Below, one piece after another: positions 7,131-20,227 of a stretch of 64,000 nt of DNA. The stretch is taken from positions 186,001 through 250,000 of the forward strand of contig JALHNO010000002.1 in the NCBI GenBank assembly GCA_022843465.1. The letters run 5' to 3'. The translations under genes were made by a program, and so were the position numbers. Origin of the DNA: Pseudomonadota bacterium. Its GTDB lineage: Bacteria; Pseudomonadota; Gammaproteobacteria; Xanthomonadales; Ahniellaceae. The notes beneath the pieces were generated by a model. That model was not told the DNA's origin and searched no databases. It saw only the letters and a program-made list of their open reading frames with translations. Positions within the stretch are counted from its first letter, which is position 1; every line of letters starts with the position of its first letter.

Positions 7131-8555
7131 TCAGTTGGCTTTGTGGATGGCTCGCTTGTCGACGGCAAGCGCGGCCTCGTGCACCGCTTCGGACAAGGTC
7201 GGATGGGCGTGGCAGATCCGTGCCAGGTCTTCAGCCGATCCGTGGAACTCCATGGCCACCACGGCCTCATGGATCAATTCGGAAACGCAGGGTCCGACCA
7301 TATGCACGCCGAGCAGGCGATCAGTATCGGCATGCGCGATGACCTTGACCATACCGGCCGTCTCGTTCATCGCCACCGCACGGCCGATGGCTGCAAACGG
7401 AAAACTGCCGGTCTTGTACGGTATACCTTCGGACTTGAGCTCGCTCTCGGTCTTGCCGACCCAGGCCAGCTCTGGCTCGGTGTAGATCACCCAGGGCACC
7501 GTGTCCAGATTCACATGGCCGGGCTTGCCGGCAATGATTTCGGCGACCGCAATACCTTCCTCGGAACCCTTGTGCGCCAGCATCGGGCCACGGACACAGT
7601 CGCCGACGGCCCATACGCCCTCGGCGCCGGTCCAGCAGTGAGCGTCCACCTCGATGCGCCCGCGATCGTCCAGCTTGACCCCGGTTCCTTCTGCCAGCAG
7701 GCCCGTAGTGGCAGCCCGGCGACCGACAGCCACCAGCAGTTTGTCGACGATCAGCACCTTGTCGCCATCCTTGTCGGCGTAGCCGAGGTGGACCTCGTTG
7801 CCCTTGATCGCGGCACTGGAGCACTTGGCGCCGAGCATGATCTTGATGCCCTGCTTCTCGAATTCGCGCTTGGCCAGGCGTGCGCAATCGGTATCGGCGG
7901 CGGCCAGGAAGTCGGGCAGGGCCTCGACAACGGTTACTTCGGCGCCAAGCCGGCGCCAGACCGATCCCAGCTCCAGTCCGATCACGCCGGCACCGATCAC
8001 GCCCAGACGCTTGGGAACGCTGGCAAAATCGAGCGCGCCGGCATTGTCGACGATGTACTTGCCATCGAACCTGGCAAACGGCAATTCGATCGGTACCGAG
8101 CCCGGGGCAAGAATCACATTGGTGGCACTCAACCGGTGGCTGCTGCCGTCCTGCAGGGTGACTTCGACCTGGCGATTGGGCAACAGCTTGCCGAAGCCGG
8201 CGACATACGAGACCTTGTTGCTCTTGAACAGCGAATTGATGCCGCCGCTGAACTGTTTGACGATCTTGTCCTTGCGGCCGACCATCTGTGCCACGTCGAT
8301 CCGCGCATTGTCCGCGCTGATGCCGTGATCCTTGAAACTGTGGGTGAGGTTGTGGAACTGCTTGCTGGAGTCCAGCATCGCTTTCGATGGAATGCAGCCG
8401 ACGTTGAGGCAGGTGCCACCGAGGGCGGGCTTGCCATCCTTGCCGATGAAGGCGTCGACGCAGACGACCTTCAAACCCAATTGTGCGGCGCGGATGGCCG
8501 CGACATAACCCGCAGGTCCGCCGCCTACAACAATCACATCGTATTGACTACTCAT
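7131..8555 (-). CDS. lpd: Dihydrolipoamide dehydrogenase (E3)
   Basis: 474-residue flavoprotein that reoxidises the dihydrolipoyl groups of E2 and passes electrons to NAD+. FAD-binding GGGPAGYVAA is at residues 11-20. The redox-active disulfide is Cys49/Cys54 in GGTCLNVGCIPSK. The NAD-binding GAGVIGLELGSVW follows in the middle. The C-terminal HAHPTLSE carries the catalytic His with its Glu partner. It sits downstream of sucA-sucB, so it serves the 2-oxoglutarate dehydrogenase complex, possibly others too. Confidence 0.96.
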   Translation of the reverse strand: MSSQYDVIVVGGGPAGYVAAIRAAQLGLKVVCVDAFIGKDGKPALGGTCLNVGCIPSKAMLDSSKQFHNLTHSFKDHGISADNARIDVAQMVGRKDKIVKQFSGGINSLFKSNKVSYVAGFGKLLPNRQVEVTLQDGSSHRLSATNVILAPGSVPIELPFARFDGKYIVDNAGALDFASVPKRLGVIGAGVIGLELGSVWRRLGAEVTVVEALPDFLAAADTDCARLAKREFEKQGIKIMLGAKCSSAAIKGNEVHLGYADKDGDKVLIVDKLLVAVGRRAATTGLLAEGTGVKLDDRGRIEVDAHCWTGAEGVWAVGDCVRGPMLAHKGSEEGIAVAEIIAGKPGHVNLDTVPWVIYTEPELAWVGKTESELKSEGIPYKTGSFPFAAIGRAVAMNETAGMVKVIAHADTDRLLGVHMVGPCVSELIHEAVVAMEFHGSAEDLARICHAHPTLSEAVHEAALAVDKRAIHKAN

Positions 8556-8594
8556 GGCAATTCCTCAAATCCAGGGCGGTGACGTCAAGCAGGT

Positions 8595-8990
8595 TCAGCT
8601 GATGTTGAGCACGATGGCCAGCGCGACCGCAGCCAGGATGCCCCAGAGCACCCACTTCCACGTGAGTGCGACGATGCCGAGTATCAAGCCCAGTCGGGCG
8701 ACCCAGTCCATTCGACGCAACAGGGTTTCGATCAGGGCACTGATCATCGCAAGCAGTCCCAGAGCCGCGTAGATCAGGCGCAACCAGCCATGGCTGCGGG
8801 TTTTCGCGATGTCCGCGTCCCACAGCGAGGTGGCGTACTCGAGCCAGTCGCGGGCTTCCAGCGCGGCGGCGATCGGTGTTGCGATGATCGCCAGCAGTAC
8901 CGCCAGCGCCCCCAGCAACAGCGACAGCAGACCGAACCGAAACCCCGATCGCGTCGCGACCGGAGCAGGCGGGTTCGGCGTGCCAACCAT
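8595..8990 (-). CDS. Small inner-membrane protein of unknown function in the suc operon
   Basis: 131 residues with about four hydrophobic segments: roughly 18-45 (long, could be one or two helices), 66-86, 91-108 and 110-129. No recognised domain; Trp-rich loops. It lies between sucB (6 bp away) and lpd (39 bp away) on the same strand, so it must be co-transcribed with them. Nothing in the sequence shows its function. The reading frame is supported by its clear membrane pattern and close fit between the neighbours. Confidence 0.65.
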   Translation of the reverse strand: MVGTPNPPAPVATRSGFRFGLLSLLLGALAVLLAIIATPIAAALEARDWLEYATSLWDADIAKTRSHGWLRLIYAALGLLAMISALIETLLRRMDWVARLGLILGIVALTWKWVLWGILAAVALAIVLNIS

Positions 8991-8996
8991 GCTGGA

Positions 8997-10238
8997 TCAC
9001 AGTCCGAGCAGCATGCGCTGGGGATTCTCCAGCTGGTTCTTGATATCGACCAGGAACAGCACGGCATCCTTGCCATCGATGATGCGGTGGTCGTAGCTCA
9101 GCGCCACGTACATCATGGGCGCCGCGATCACCGTGCCGTTCTCGACAATCGCGCGTTCCTTGATGGCGTGCATGCCGAGGATCGCGCTCTGCGGCGGATT
9201 GACGATCGGCGTCGAAAACAGCGAGCCAAACGTGCCGCCATTGGTGATGGTGAACGTGCCACCCTGCAGGTCGTCGAGTGACAGGCCGCCTTCCCGGGCC
9301 TTCTTGGCGTAGCTGCCGATGGCCTTCTCGATGTCCGCAAAGCCCATGGTCTCGGCATTGCGCAGCACCGGAGTGACCAGACCCTTGTCGGTTGACACTG
9401 CGATCGAGATGTCGCTGTAGCCATGATAGATCACGTCATTGCCATCGACCGAAGCATTGACGATCGGATGACGTTTCAGTGCCTCGGCCGCTGCCTTCAC
9501 GAAGAAGCTCATGAAACCGAGCTTGATGCCATTGGCCTTCTCGAAGGCCTCGCCGTGCGCTTTGCGCATCTCGCTGACGGCGCGCAGATTGATCTCGTTG
9601 AACGAAGTCAGCATCGCAATCGAGTTCTTCGACAGCATCAGACGTTCCGCGATGCGCGTGCGCATTCGGGTCATCGGCACCCGCTGCTCGCTGCGCGGGC
9701 CCGACTTGACCGCAGGTGCTGCCGCCGTGGCTGTGGCAGTTGCTGGGGCAGCGGCGGCCGCTGGCGCGGGCGTTGCACCACCACTGCGCATGAAATTGAC
9801 CAGATCCTCCTTGGTGACCTGGCCGGCGCGACCGCTGCCGGACACATTGGCGGGATCGATCCTGTTCTCTTCGGCCACCCGCCGTGCAGCCGGGGACAGC
9901 TCTGCCGTCTTGCTGCTGCTGGCAGTTGCCGCTGCCGGTGAAGCGGCAGCCGGTGCATCTGCCTTGGCGGGAGCCGCTGCGGCTGGGGCTTCGGCGACCG
10001 CGCCGGCCTCGACGATGGCGATCAGCTCCTGGCTGCCTACCGTGTCGCCGGTGTTCTTCAGTATGGATTTCAGCACGCCGTCGGCGGGTGCCGGGACTTC
10101 GAGCACGACCTTGTCGGTCTCGAGATCCACCAGATTCTCGTCGCGCTTGACGGCATCGCCCGGCTTTTTGTGCCAGGTGGCGATGATGGCGTCGGAGACC
10201 GACTCGGGCAGTACCGGAACTTTGACTTCAATGGACAT
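8997..10238 (-). CDS. sucB: Dihydrolipoyllysine succinyltransferase (E2 of 2-oxoglutarate dehydrogenase)
   Basis: 413 residues. The lipoyl domain (1-75) has the lipoylated Lys43 in [10 protein letters not shown]. An Ala/Pro-rich swinging linker follows (about 80-115 and again 150-180). The peripheral subunit-binding domain is around 112-148 ([15 protein letters not shown]). The catalytic domain (about 185-413) ends with [13 protein letters not shown], which holds the active-site His and Asp. It transfers succinyl groups from lipoate to CoA in the TCA cycle. One lipoyl domain, as expected for SucB. Confidence 0.96.
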   Translation of the reverse strand: MSIEVKVPVLPESVSDAIIATWHKKPGDAVKRDENLVDLETDKVVLEVPAPADGVLKSILKNTGDTVGSQELIAIVEAGAVAEAPAAAAPAKADAPAAASPAAATASSSKTAELSPAARRVAEENRIDPANVSGSGRAGQVTKEDLVNFMRSGGATPAPAAAAAPATATATAAAPAVKSGPRSEQRVPMTRMRTRIAERLMLSKNSIAMLTSFNEINLRAVSEMRKAHGEAFEKANGIKLGFMSFFVKAAAEALKRHPIVNASVDGNDVIYHGYSDISIAVSTDKGLVTPVLRNAETMGFADIEKAIGSYAKKAREGGLSLDDLQGGTFTITNGGTFGSLFSTPIVNPPQSAILGMHAIKERAIVENGTVIAAPMMYVALSYDHRIIDGKDAVLFLVDIKNQLENPQRMLLGL

Positions 10239-10279
10239 GGATCGCGTCCTCGATTGACGGGCGATGGATAAATACAGGC

Positions 10280-13111
10280 TTATTCCTGAACATGCTCGCC
10301 ATTGAGCTTGGCGACCAGCGCCTGCTCGACCAGGGCGGCCTGTTCAATGAGATGGGTGCTCAGATGTCCGCAGGCAGGCGCCGGCGAGCGCGGGCGGCCG
10401 GCATAGTGGAGGGTCTGCCGGGTGCCGATACAGAAGCGCAGGTGGTGTGCGATCTGATACCAGGCGCCCTGGTTCATCGGCTCTTCCTGGCACCAGACCA
10501 CGTCCGCCGAAGCCGGGAAGCGCTTCAACTCGTTGATCAGGTCCTGGCGCGGGAACGGGTAGAGCTGTTCGATGCGGACGATGGCCACATCCTTCAGGGC
10601 GCGCTTCTCCGCTTCCTCGACGAGGTCGTAGTAGACCTTGCCGGCACAGATGACGACGCGGGATACCGACTTGGATTTCTCCGCGGTCGTATCCGGAATC
10701 AGATTCAGGAATCCGCCGGTAGCCAGATCCGCAAGCGCTGAAGTCGACAGCTTGTTGCGCAGCATGGACTTGGGTGTCATCACGATCAGCGGCTTGCGTG
10801 AATTGCGCACCATCTGACGGCGCAGCATATGGAACATCTGCGCCGGTGTGGTCGGCGTGCAGACCTGCATATTGTTCAATGCACACATCTGCAGGAAACG
10901 TTCCAGTCGTGCCGACGAATGCTCGGGGCCCTGGCCCTCGTAGCCATGCGGCAGGAACAGCACCATGCCGCAGAGGCGGCCCCACTTGGCCTCGCCTGAT
11001 GAGATGAACTGGTCGATGACGACCTGGGCGCCATTGGCGAAGTCGCCGAACTGGCCTTCCCAGATCACCAGGGTGTGCGGATCGGCCGTCGAATAGCCGT
11101 ACTCGAAGGCCATGACGGCTTCTTCGGACAGCAGCGAGTCGACCACGGCCACCATGCTTGGCTCAGCGGCGAGTCGCTGCAGTGGAAACACGGCTTCGCC
11201 GGTCAGTTGGTCGTGCACGATCGCATGTCGGTGGAAAAAGGTGCCGCGCCCCGCGTCCTGGCCGACCACGCGCAACTTGAAGCCATCGCGGACCAGACTG
11301 GCGTAGGCCAGCGTTTCGGCAAAGCCCCAGTCCAGTCGCAGATCGCCGGCGGCCATCTTCAGCCGGTCCTCGTAGACCTTGGCCACGCGCGAATGCAGTT
11401 TGGTATTGGCCGGCAGGGTATTGAGCGTCACCGCCAGTCTGGTCAATTCCGCTTCCGCAATCCCAGTGACGGTTGGCTGATCGGACTTGCCGTCGTGGAA
11501 ATGATGCCAGTCGATGTGGGGCAGGCCGTCGTCCGGTTTGGTCGACTCGCCGACGATCTCGCCCTGGTCGAGCTTCTGCCGGTAAGCGTCGGAAATCCCC
11601 TTGCTCTCGTCTGCGCTGATCAGATTGGCTGCCGCCAATTGCTCGGCATAAAGCTCGCGCGTGGTCTTGCGGGCCCGGATGTTCTGATACATGAGTGGCT
11701 GGGTTGCCGCCGGTTCGTCGGCCTCGTTGTGGCCGTGACGGCGGTAGCAGACCAGATCGATCACGACATCGCGCTTGAACGTCTTGCGGTAGTCGAACGC
11801 CAGTTCGGCAACGAAATGGACCGCCTCGGGATCATCGGCATTGACGTGGAACACCGGCGCATTGACCATCTTGGCGATATCGGTGCAATAGAACGTCGAG
11901 CGCGCATCTTCCTGACGACTGATGGTGAAGCCGACCTGGTTGTTGATGATGATGTGCACGGTGCCGCCGACCGCGAAACCGCGCGCCTGCGACATCGCAA
12001 ACAATTCCATCACCACGCCCTGGCCGGCAAACGCGGCATCGCCATGGACCGCGATCGGCAGGACCTGGTCGCGACTCTGGTCACGGCGTCGCGTCTGCCG
12101 CGCGCGGACCGAGCCCACCACGACGGGATTGGCGATCTCAAGGTGCGATGGATTGAAGGCCAGGGCCAGATGCATCGGTCCACCCGGCGTCGGAACATCC
12201 GCCGAGTAGCCCATATGGTATTTGACGTCGCCGGAATGCGCAGGATCGTCGACTTCGCCATGCTTGCCTTCGAATTCCTCGAAGAGCTTTTCCGGTGCTT
12301 TGCCCAGCGTGTTGATCAGTACATTGATGCGGCCGCGATGCGCCATTGCGATCACGGTTTCCTTCACGCCATTGGCGCCAGCGCGCTGGATCACTGCATC
12401 CATCAGCGGAATGAAGGAATCGCCACCCTCGAGCGAGAAGCGCTTCTGGCCGACGTAGCGGGTGTGCAGATAGCGCTCCAGGCCCTCGGCAGCGGACAGC
12501 TTCTCCAGAATCCGCCGGCGGGTGTCCAGACTCAACGAAAAATTGCCACCGGCGCGCTCGATGCGCTCGTGCAGCCAGCGCCGCTGCTCGATGTCATCGA
12601 TATGCATGAATTCGGCGCCGATGCTCGCGCAGTAGCTCGCCTTCAGCCACTGGATCAGCGCGCCAAGCTTCATCCGGGGGGCCGCCGACAGGGAGCCGGT
12701 ATTGAACTCGCTGTTCATGTCTTCCGGCCCGAGGCCGTGGGCACTGGCATCGAGGTCGGGTGCCGGTGGCATCTGCATCATGCCCAGCGGATCGATGCGG
12801 GCACCCAGATGACCGCGCGCCCGGTGCGCATGCACCAGCTTGAACACCGCAGCCTGTTTTTCCGAGCCATCATCCGCGCCGGGTTGCGCCGTGGCACGCG
12901 CACTGATGCGCGCCATCTGCTCGAACGCGGCGATCACCGGGCCATGCGGGCGATCAGGCGCCTCACGCCCCTGCAGCGTGGAAAAATACTGCTGCCACTC
13001 GGTCGCCACGCTGTTGGCATCCTGCAACCACGACTCGTACAGGCCGTCGACATAGGCGGCATTGCCGGCACCGAGTTGTGACGACGCACGGAAGGCTTCA
13101 ATCAGACTCAC
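10280..13111 (-). CDS. sucA: 2-Oxoglutarate dehydrogenase E1
   Basis: 943-residue thiamine-diphosphate enzyme that decarboxylates 2-oxoglutarate and succinylates the lipoyl group of SucB; the length matches the family (E. coli about 933). The N-terminal E2-binding helix carries [12 protein letters not shown]. The central catalytic region has [10 protein letters not shown] and the ThDP/Mg segment with NNQVGFT. The C-terminal part includes [14 protein letters not shown]. The start is GTG at 13111; an ATG two bases upstream leads straight to a stop. sucB follows after 41 bp. Confidence 0.96.
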   Translation of the reverse strand: MSLIEAFRASSQLGAGNAAYVDGLYESWLQDANSVATEWQQYFSTLQGREAPDRPHGPVIAAFEQMARISARATAQPGADDGSEKQAAVFKLVHAHRARGHLGARIDPLGMMQMPPAPDLDASAHGLGPEDMNSEFNTGSLSAAPRMKLGALIQWLKASYCASIGAEFMHIDDIEQRRWLHERIERAGGNFSLSLDTRRRILEKLSAAEGLERYLHTRYVGQKRFSLEGGDSFIPLMDAVIQRAGANGVKETVIAMAHRGRINVLINTLGKAPEKLFEEFEGKHGEVDDPAHSGDVKYHMGYSADVPTPGGPMHLALAFNPSHLEIANPVVVGSVRARQTRRRDQSRDQVLPIAVHGDAAFAGQGVVMELFAMSQARGFAVGGTVHIIINNQVGFTISRQEDARSTFYCTDIAKMVNAPVFHVNADDPEAVHFVAELAFDYRKTFKRDVVIDLVCYRRHGHNEADEPAATQPLMYQNIRARKTTRELYAEQLAAANLISADESKGISDAYRQKLDQGEIVGESTKPDDGLPHIDWHHFHDGKSDQPTVTGIAEAELTRLAVTLNTLPANTKLHSRVAKVYEDRLKMAAGDLRLDWGFAETLAYASLVRDGFKLRVVGQDAGRGTFFHRHAIVHDQLTGEAVFPLQRLAAEPSMVAVVDSLLSEEAVMAFEYGYSTADPHTLVIWEGQFGDFANGAQVVIDQFISSGEAKWGRLCGMVLFLPHGYEGQGPEHSSARLERFLQMCALNNMQVCTPTTPAQMFHMLRRQMVRNSRKPLIVMTPKSMLRNKLSTSALADLATGGFLNLIPDTTAEKSKSVSRVVICAGKVYYDLVEEAEKRALKDVAIVRIEQLYPFPRQDLINELKRFPASADVVWCQEEPMNQGAWYQIAHHLRFCIGTRQTLHYAGRPRSPAPACGHLSTHLIEQAALVEQALVAKLNGEHVQE

Positions 13112-13355
13112 ATCAACTCACTTCGCCATCAGGCAGCGGAAAAAATCGAGGTGGAACAGATGTTTGCGCATTGCGGGCAGGGCCCGGCAAGAGCGCTGCG
13201 AAGTATAGCGTCTAAATACGCTGCATCGCCGCACGAAATTGTGGCGAACTGCTGCGGCGGCGCCTCGTTCAGCGGCCATCCGGACCACGTCGCTGACTGC
13301 CCTGCCGGGGACGCGGGCAGCCGGGCGCCGCGGCGTGGCCCCGACCGTGAGTCAG
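13112..13355 (-). promoter_or_regulatory. Upstream region of the suc operon with a possible -10 element
   Basis: The 244-bp gap between the GNAT stop and the sucA start must hold the suc promoter. On the minus strand TATACT (complement of 13202-13207) is a good -10 about 90 bp from the GTG. No convincing -35 lies 16-18 bp upstream of it, so this is tentative. No coding sequence is evident in the gap. Confidence 0.25.
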
Positions 13356-14269
13356 CTAGATTTTCAGCACCCGGATCGAGGTCTCCGGCTCGCCGCGTTC
13401 CCAGGCGCGCTCGAAACTGCGCAGCAATTCGCGCTGGCGCGGACGCTCCTGCAAATGGCCTTCGCCGTCATAGCTCAGGCGATCAGGCCGGCGCATCCAG
13501 CCGCCACTGTCATTGAGCAGCAGGGAGCCGGGGAAATCCCCTGACTCGTGTTCACGGGCGCGCCGGACTTCGATCAGGCTGGGCAGGCGCTGCGCCAGCG
13601 CCACCAGGCGATGACCCGACTGCAGGGCCATGCTGATGTCGTGGACCAGGACCCGGACCTGGGCGCCGCGGCCCGACAGGGCAACGCGCTTGACCGCATC
13701 GACGAAGCTGTCGTTGTCGTAGACCGAACTCTCGAGATCGGCGCTGGCGATCCAGAGTTGATGCTGCGCGCGCTCGGCAATCTCGCTGGCCAGCCGCGCA
13801 CAGTCGGCGGCGCGGGTCAGGATGACGCGATGCTGCGCCGAGTCACCATCCAGTCGCGCACGCATCACCCGGTGCGGTATGCCGGCTTCGTCGAACTCCG
13901 GCCCTTCGGAATGGAAGCCAAAGCGTGCATAGAACGGAATTGCGTGGGTCTGCGCGTGCATGCTGATGCTGGTATAGCCGAGGTCGCGCGCAATCTGGAT
14001 CAGTCGATCCATGATCGCGGCACCGACACCGAGTCCGCGAGCGCGTTGCAGAACCGCCATCCGGCCGATCTTCCGCTCCGGCGTCAGGCGGCCAGTGCCG
14101 ATCGGCAGGCCCTCGGCATCGAGCGCCAGTACGTGGCGGGATACTGGATCCAGCTCATCCCATTCCTCGTCGAGCGGACACTGCTGCTCGACCACAAACA
14201 CCGGCTCGCGCACCGCGCGCAGCAGTTCCAGGTCGGTCTCGTAGGAGGCGTCGCGCAGCGTGAAAGTCT

Positions 14270-14273
<4 letters not shown>
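13356..14273 (-). CDS. GNAT N-acetyltransferase with C-terminal PLD-like extension
   Basis: 305 residues. The N-terminal half (about 1-140) is a GNAT domain with the acetyl-CoA loop in QRARGLGVGAAIMDRL and the FYARFGFHSEG strand, close to ElaA/YjcF-type proteins. The second half (about 145-305) starts with an RVILTRAADCARL segment and continues with LWIASADLESSVYDND and VRVLVHDIS, a pattern like one half of a phospholipase-D-type fold but without an HKD motif. This fusion occurs in xanthomonads; its substrate is unknown. It overlaps roxA by ATGA. Confidence 0.75.
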
Positions 14274-16869
<2,596 letters not shown>

Positions 16870-16952
16870 TTAGCGGCTGCGTGGGGTGCCGAATATGTGC
16901 ATTCGGGGATGCCAAGGCAGCGCTATGCTTGCCGCAACCACTGGAGCCGCCG

Positions 16953-18362
16953 ATGAAGCCGACCCGGACCGAAACCGACAGCATGGGGCCGATGCAGGTG
17001 CCGGCCGATGCACTCTATGGCGCGCAGACCGCACGCGCGATCGCCAATTTCAGAATCTCCGGCATGACCATGCCACGCAGTTTCCTGCGCGCGCTGGCCC
17101 TGATCAAGGCCGCAGCCGCACTCGCCAATGTCGAGCTGGGACTGCTGCCCGGCAAGGTCGGCAAGGCGATTGCGCGGGCCGCGCTGGAGGTCAGCCGGGG
17201 TAGCTACGACGAGCACTTTCCGATCGATGTGTTCCAGACGGGCTCAGGCACCAGTACGAACATGAATGCCAACGAAGTCATCGCGCGTTTGGCCAGCGCC
17301 GGTGCCGGGCGCGCCGTGCATCCGAATGATGACGTCAACAACGGCCAGAGTTCCAATGACGTGATCCCCAGCGCCATCCACGTCGCTGCCTGTCTGGACT
17401 GCGCCGAGAAGCTGCTGCCTGCTCTGCTGGAACTGAAGAAAGTGCTTGATCGTCGCGCCCGCGAGTTCAGTCGGCTGGCCAAGACCGGCCGCACGCACCT
17501 GATGGATGCGATGCCGCTGACCCTGGGCCAGGAACTCGGTGCCTGGTCGGCCCAGATCGCGGCCAACATCGCCCGGATCGAGTCGGCTGTAATCCGTATG
17601 CAGGCGCTTGCCCTGGGCGGCACGGCAGTTGGCACCGGCATCAATGCCGATCCCGGATTTGCCCGCGCAGCCGCTGTCCAGCTGTCGCGACTCAGCGGTC
17701 ATTCCTTCCGCATTGGTGGCAATGCGTTTGCGCTGATGGCGGCGCAGGACCATGCGGTCGAACTGTCGGGACAGTTGCGCGTACTGGCCTGCAGCCTGAT
17801 GAAGATAGCCAACGATCTGCGCTGGATGAACTCCGGGCCGCTTGCCGGTCTCGGCGAGATCGAGTTGCCGGCATTGCAGCCGGGCTCTTCGATCATGCCC
17901 GGCAAGATCAATCCGGTGGTGCCGGAGGCAGTGGCCATGGTCTGTGCCCAGGTGACCGGCAACGATGCTGCGATCACCATTGCCGGGCAGAGCGGCAACT
18001 TCCAGCTCAATGTGATGCTGCCGCTGATCGCCCACAACCTGCTGCAGTCGATCGAACTGCTCGCCAATTCCAGCACGGCACTGGCTGATCAGGCGATCGC
18101 CGGACTGACCGTGAACCGTGACCGCATCAGCGCAAGTCTGGCGCGCAATCCGGTTCTGGTGACCGCCCTCAATGCAGTGATCGGCTACCAGCGTGGCGCC
18201 GAGATCGTAAAGCAGGCCTATCGTGAGCAGCGCCCGGTGATCGACGTGGCGCGCGAGCAGACTGGAATGCCTGAAGCGGACCTGCGGCGTCTGCTCGATC
18301 CGCTGCAACTGACCCGCGGTGGCGTGGCGGCGGCAAAGCCGAAAAAGCAGAAGCCGCGCTAG
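16953..18362 (+). CDS. fumC: Fumarate hydratase class II
   Basis: 469 residues, matching FumC (E. coli 467). It interconverts fumarate and malate without an iron-sulfur cluster. Conserved regions: TGSGTSTNMNANEV, the catalytic-His segment GRTHLMDAMP, and the signature GSSIMPGKINPV. Aspartate ammonia-lyase is the main alternative, but the TNMNANEV and PVIPE-like context favours fumarase. The ATG at 16953 has GGAG 8 bp upstream; longer in-frame extensions overlap the divergent purB. The basic tail (KPKKQKPR) is encoded partly by the terminator stem. Confidence 0.9.
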   Translation: MKPTRTETDSMGPMQVPADALYGAQTARAIANFRISGMTMPRSFLRALALIKAAAALANVELGLLPGKVGKAIARAALEVSRGSYDEHFPIDVFQTGSGTSTNMNANEVIARLASAGAGRAVHPNDDVNNGQSSNDVIPSAIHVAACLDCAEKLLPALLELKKVLDRRAREFSRLAKTGRTHLMDAMPLTLGQELGAWSAQIAANIARIESAVIRMQALALGGTAVGTGINADPGFARAAAVQLSRLSGHSFRIGGNAFALMAAQDHAVELSGQLRVLACSLMKIANDLRWMNSGPLAGLGEIELPALQPGSSIMPGKINPVVPEAVAMVCAQVTGNDAAITIAGQSGNFQLNVMLPLIAHNLLQSIELLANSSTALADQAIAGLTVNRDRISASLARNPVLVTALNAVIGYQRGAEIVKQAYREQRPVIDVAREQTGMPEADLRRLLDPLQLTRGGVAAAKPKKQKPR

Positions 18363-18374
18363 GCGCGGCTTCTG
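18348..18374 (-). terminator. Terminator for the ABC operon, embedded in the fumC 3' end
   Basis: A 12-bp perfect stem: 18348-18359 (CAGAAGCCGCGC) pairs with 18363-18374, with a 3-nt loop that is the fumC stop codon region. On the minus strand the stem is followed by CTTTTTC, a proper U tract, 25 bp after the ABC permease stop. On the plus strand there is no U tract, so it mainly terminates the leftward operon. Confidence 0.65.
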
Positions 18375-18398
18375 GTCCAGCTTGCTGGAGTCGTCAGA

Positions 18399-19373
18399 TC
18401 AATCGGCAATCTCGCGATAGCGTCGCAGGTAGACCGCGACCGCAATCATCGCCGCACCCGCCGCCACGCCGATCCACAGATTGGCCGAGCCGAGCACCTC
18501 ACCCAGCGAACCCAGGCTGATCAGGTCGGCGGGTGTCCGGTCTCCGTCGAAGTTGTAGCCTGCTCCATCGCCCGACCACGAGAACGGCAGCACGCTGGTG
18601 AGACCGCGGGGAATGACGTGGAACCACATCCAGGTTTCGGGGATGCGCAGGTTGGTCAGCATGTCCATCCACGACATCAGGGCGCCCGCCACCAGCGGTA
18701 CCGCTACCGACCAGATGAAAGGCTTGCTGCGTGCCCAGCTGGAGACCATCAGCAGCCAGCCGTAGGTCGGCATCGCCCACAGTGCATTGACGGGCAATGC
18801 AATCAGCATGCACAGCCACATCCGGATCGGGTGGACCTGCTCGGAAATTCCAGTCACCCAGAGCAGCTTGAAGGCGTTGACGCCGTGCAACGCCAACCAG
18901 CCACCGATGATCACCAGCATCACCAGATGGAAGACGATGGCGGCGACCCAGGCGATCAGCGGTGCCGTAAACGCCGCAGTGAAGATCTTGGATCCTACCG
19001 TCTGGATGTCTGATACCGGCATCGACTTCCAGAACAGGATCGAGCGATCCTTGCGGTCATCAAACAGCGCGCCGATCAGATAGAAGAACAACACGATGCC
19101 GAGCACAAGTTGAACCACCAGTGCCATCGTGCCTAGTCCGACGTTGATCCCCTGGGCTACTCTGGCCACTGCCTCGGGTGGCATGCCATTGACCATCTGC
19201 GCCAGCGGAATGTTCATGACCCGGAAGTCGCGGCCATCGACATGCATCTCGCCTGCGATGAGTCCGATGACGGTAAACAGCACAAACACCCCGACCACGA
19301 TGAAGGGCGTCCACAGGAACCCGCCGCGGTGCTCCCAGAACTCGCGCTTGAGCAGGCTGACGAAGGTTTTCAT
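18399..19373 (-). CDS. ABC transporter permease
   Basis: 324 residues with about six membrane segments, beginning with KREFWEHRGGFLWTP and a helix at about 22-44. A large extracytoplasmic loop lies between the first two helices (MHVDGRDFRVMNIP onwards). This is the ABC-2-like permease organisation found with YtrA-type operons. The substrate is unknown; related operons respond to cell-wall antibiotics such as bacitracin. It overlaps the ATPase gene by 4 bp. Confidence 0.85.
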   Translation of the reverse strand: MKTFVSLLKREFWEHRGGFLWTPFIVVGVFVLFTVIGLIAGEMHVDGRDFRVMNIPLAQMVNGMPPEAVARVAQGINVGLGTMALVVQLVLGIVLFFYLIGALFDDRKDRSILFWKSMPVSDIQTVGSKIFTAAFTAPLIAWVAAIVFHLVMLVIIGGWLALHGVNAFKLLWVTGISEQVHPIRMWLCMLIALPVNALWAMPTYGWLLMVSSWARSKPFIWSVAVPLVAGALMSWMDMLTNLRIPETWMWFHVIPRGLTSVLPFSWSGDGAGYNFDGDRTPADLISLGSLGEVLGSANLWIGVAAGAAMIAVAVYLRRYREIAD

Positions 19374-20227
19374 GCGTAGGCTCCTTGCATGGTCGCGACA
19401 AAGATGTCGGCAATTCCGGGTTTGCGGGTTTCTCCCAGTGCCTCGGCGGTGGCGGCGGGAATTCCATCGAACAGGAAGATCGACTTGCCGAACACCTGAC
19501 GCTCGGTGAGGGGCTTGAGGGCCGCGGCCTGCTCGCGTTTTTCTGCGGAGACCATGACTTCGGTGAAGCGCTCGCCGACCTCTTCCATGGTGGCATCCAG
19601 GGAAATCCGACCGTCCTTGATGAAGAGGACGTCGGTGAGTATGTGTTCGATCTCCTCGACCTGATGGGTGGTGATCAGGATGGTCTTTTCATGGTCGAAG
19701 TAGTCGTTCAGAAGGGTCTGGTAGAACTCCTTGCGATAGAGGATGTCCAGGCCGAGTGTCGGTTCGTCCAGCACCAGCACCTTGGCATCGATCGCCATGA
19801 CCAGGGCCAGATGCAATTGCGCAACCATGCCCTTGGACAGTTCGCGCACTCTCATTTTCGGGCCGATCTTGGTGCGCGCGAGAAACTGCTGGCACTTGCT
19901 GCGAGAGAATTTCGGATGCACACCCTCGACGAAATCGATGGCCTGGTGCACGCGGATCCAGCGTGGCAGCACCGCCACATCGGCGATGAAGCAGACTTGA
20001 TTCATCAGCTCACTGCGCTGGCTGTGCGGATCCAGTCCGAGCACACTGAGCTCGCCGTCGAATGTGGTGAGACCCAGCATGGCCTTCAGTGCGGTGGTCT
20101 TGCCGGCGCCATTCGGGCCGATCAGGCCGACGATGCGGCCGGCGTGGATCTGAAAATCGCAACCCTTCAATGCTTCGAATTTTCCGTAGCGCTTTCTGAG
20201 GTTGCGCGCTTGGATGACCGTGCTCAT
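19370..20227 (-). CDS. ABC transporter ATP-binding protein
   Basis: 285 residues. Walker A GPNGAGKT is at 37-44, the signature is LSKGMVAQLHLAL, and Walker B is VLVLDEPTLGLD, followed by the switch histidine in ITTHQVEEIEH. The signature LSKGM is a variant of LSGGQ often seen in this export-type group. It pairs with the permease downstream and starts exactly at the stop of the GntR gene. Confidence 0.93.
   Translation of the reverse strand: MSTVIQARNLRKRYGKFEALKGCDFQIHAGRIVGLIGPNGAGKTTALKAMLGLTTFDGELSVLGLDPHSQRSELMNQVCFIADVAVLPRWIRVHQAIDFVEGVHPKFSRSKCQQFLARTKIGPKMRVRELSKGMVAQLHLALVMAIDAKVLVLDEPTLGLDILYRKEFYQTLLNDYFDHEKTILITTHQVEEIEHILTDVLFIKDGRISLDATMEEVGERFTEVMVSAEKREQAAALKPLTERQVFGKSIFLFDGIPAATAEALGETRKPGIADIFVATMQGAYA

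Noticed and set aside
6687-8582. Open frame of 631 codons antisense to acuI, the secreted protein and lpd
   Set aside because: It crosses several well-supported genes on the other strand and has low-complexity, unrelated composition.
11075-13081. Open frame of 668 codons antisense to sucA
   Set aside because: It mirrors sucA in a GC-rich genome, has no recognisable domain, and sucA is certain.
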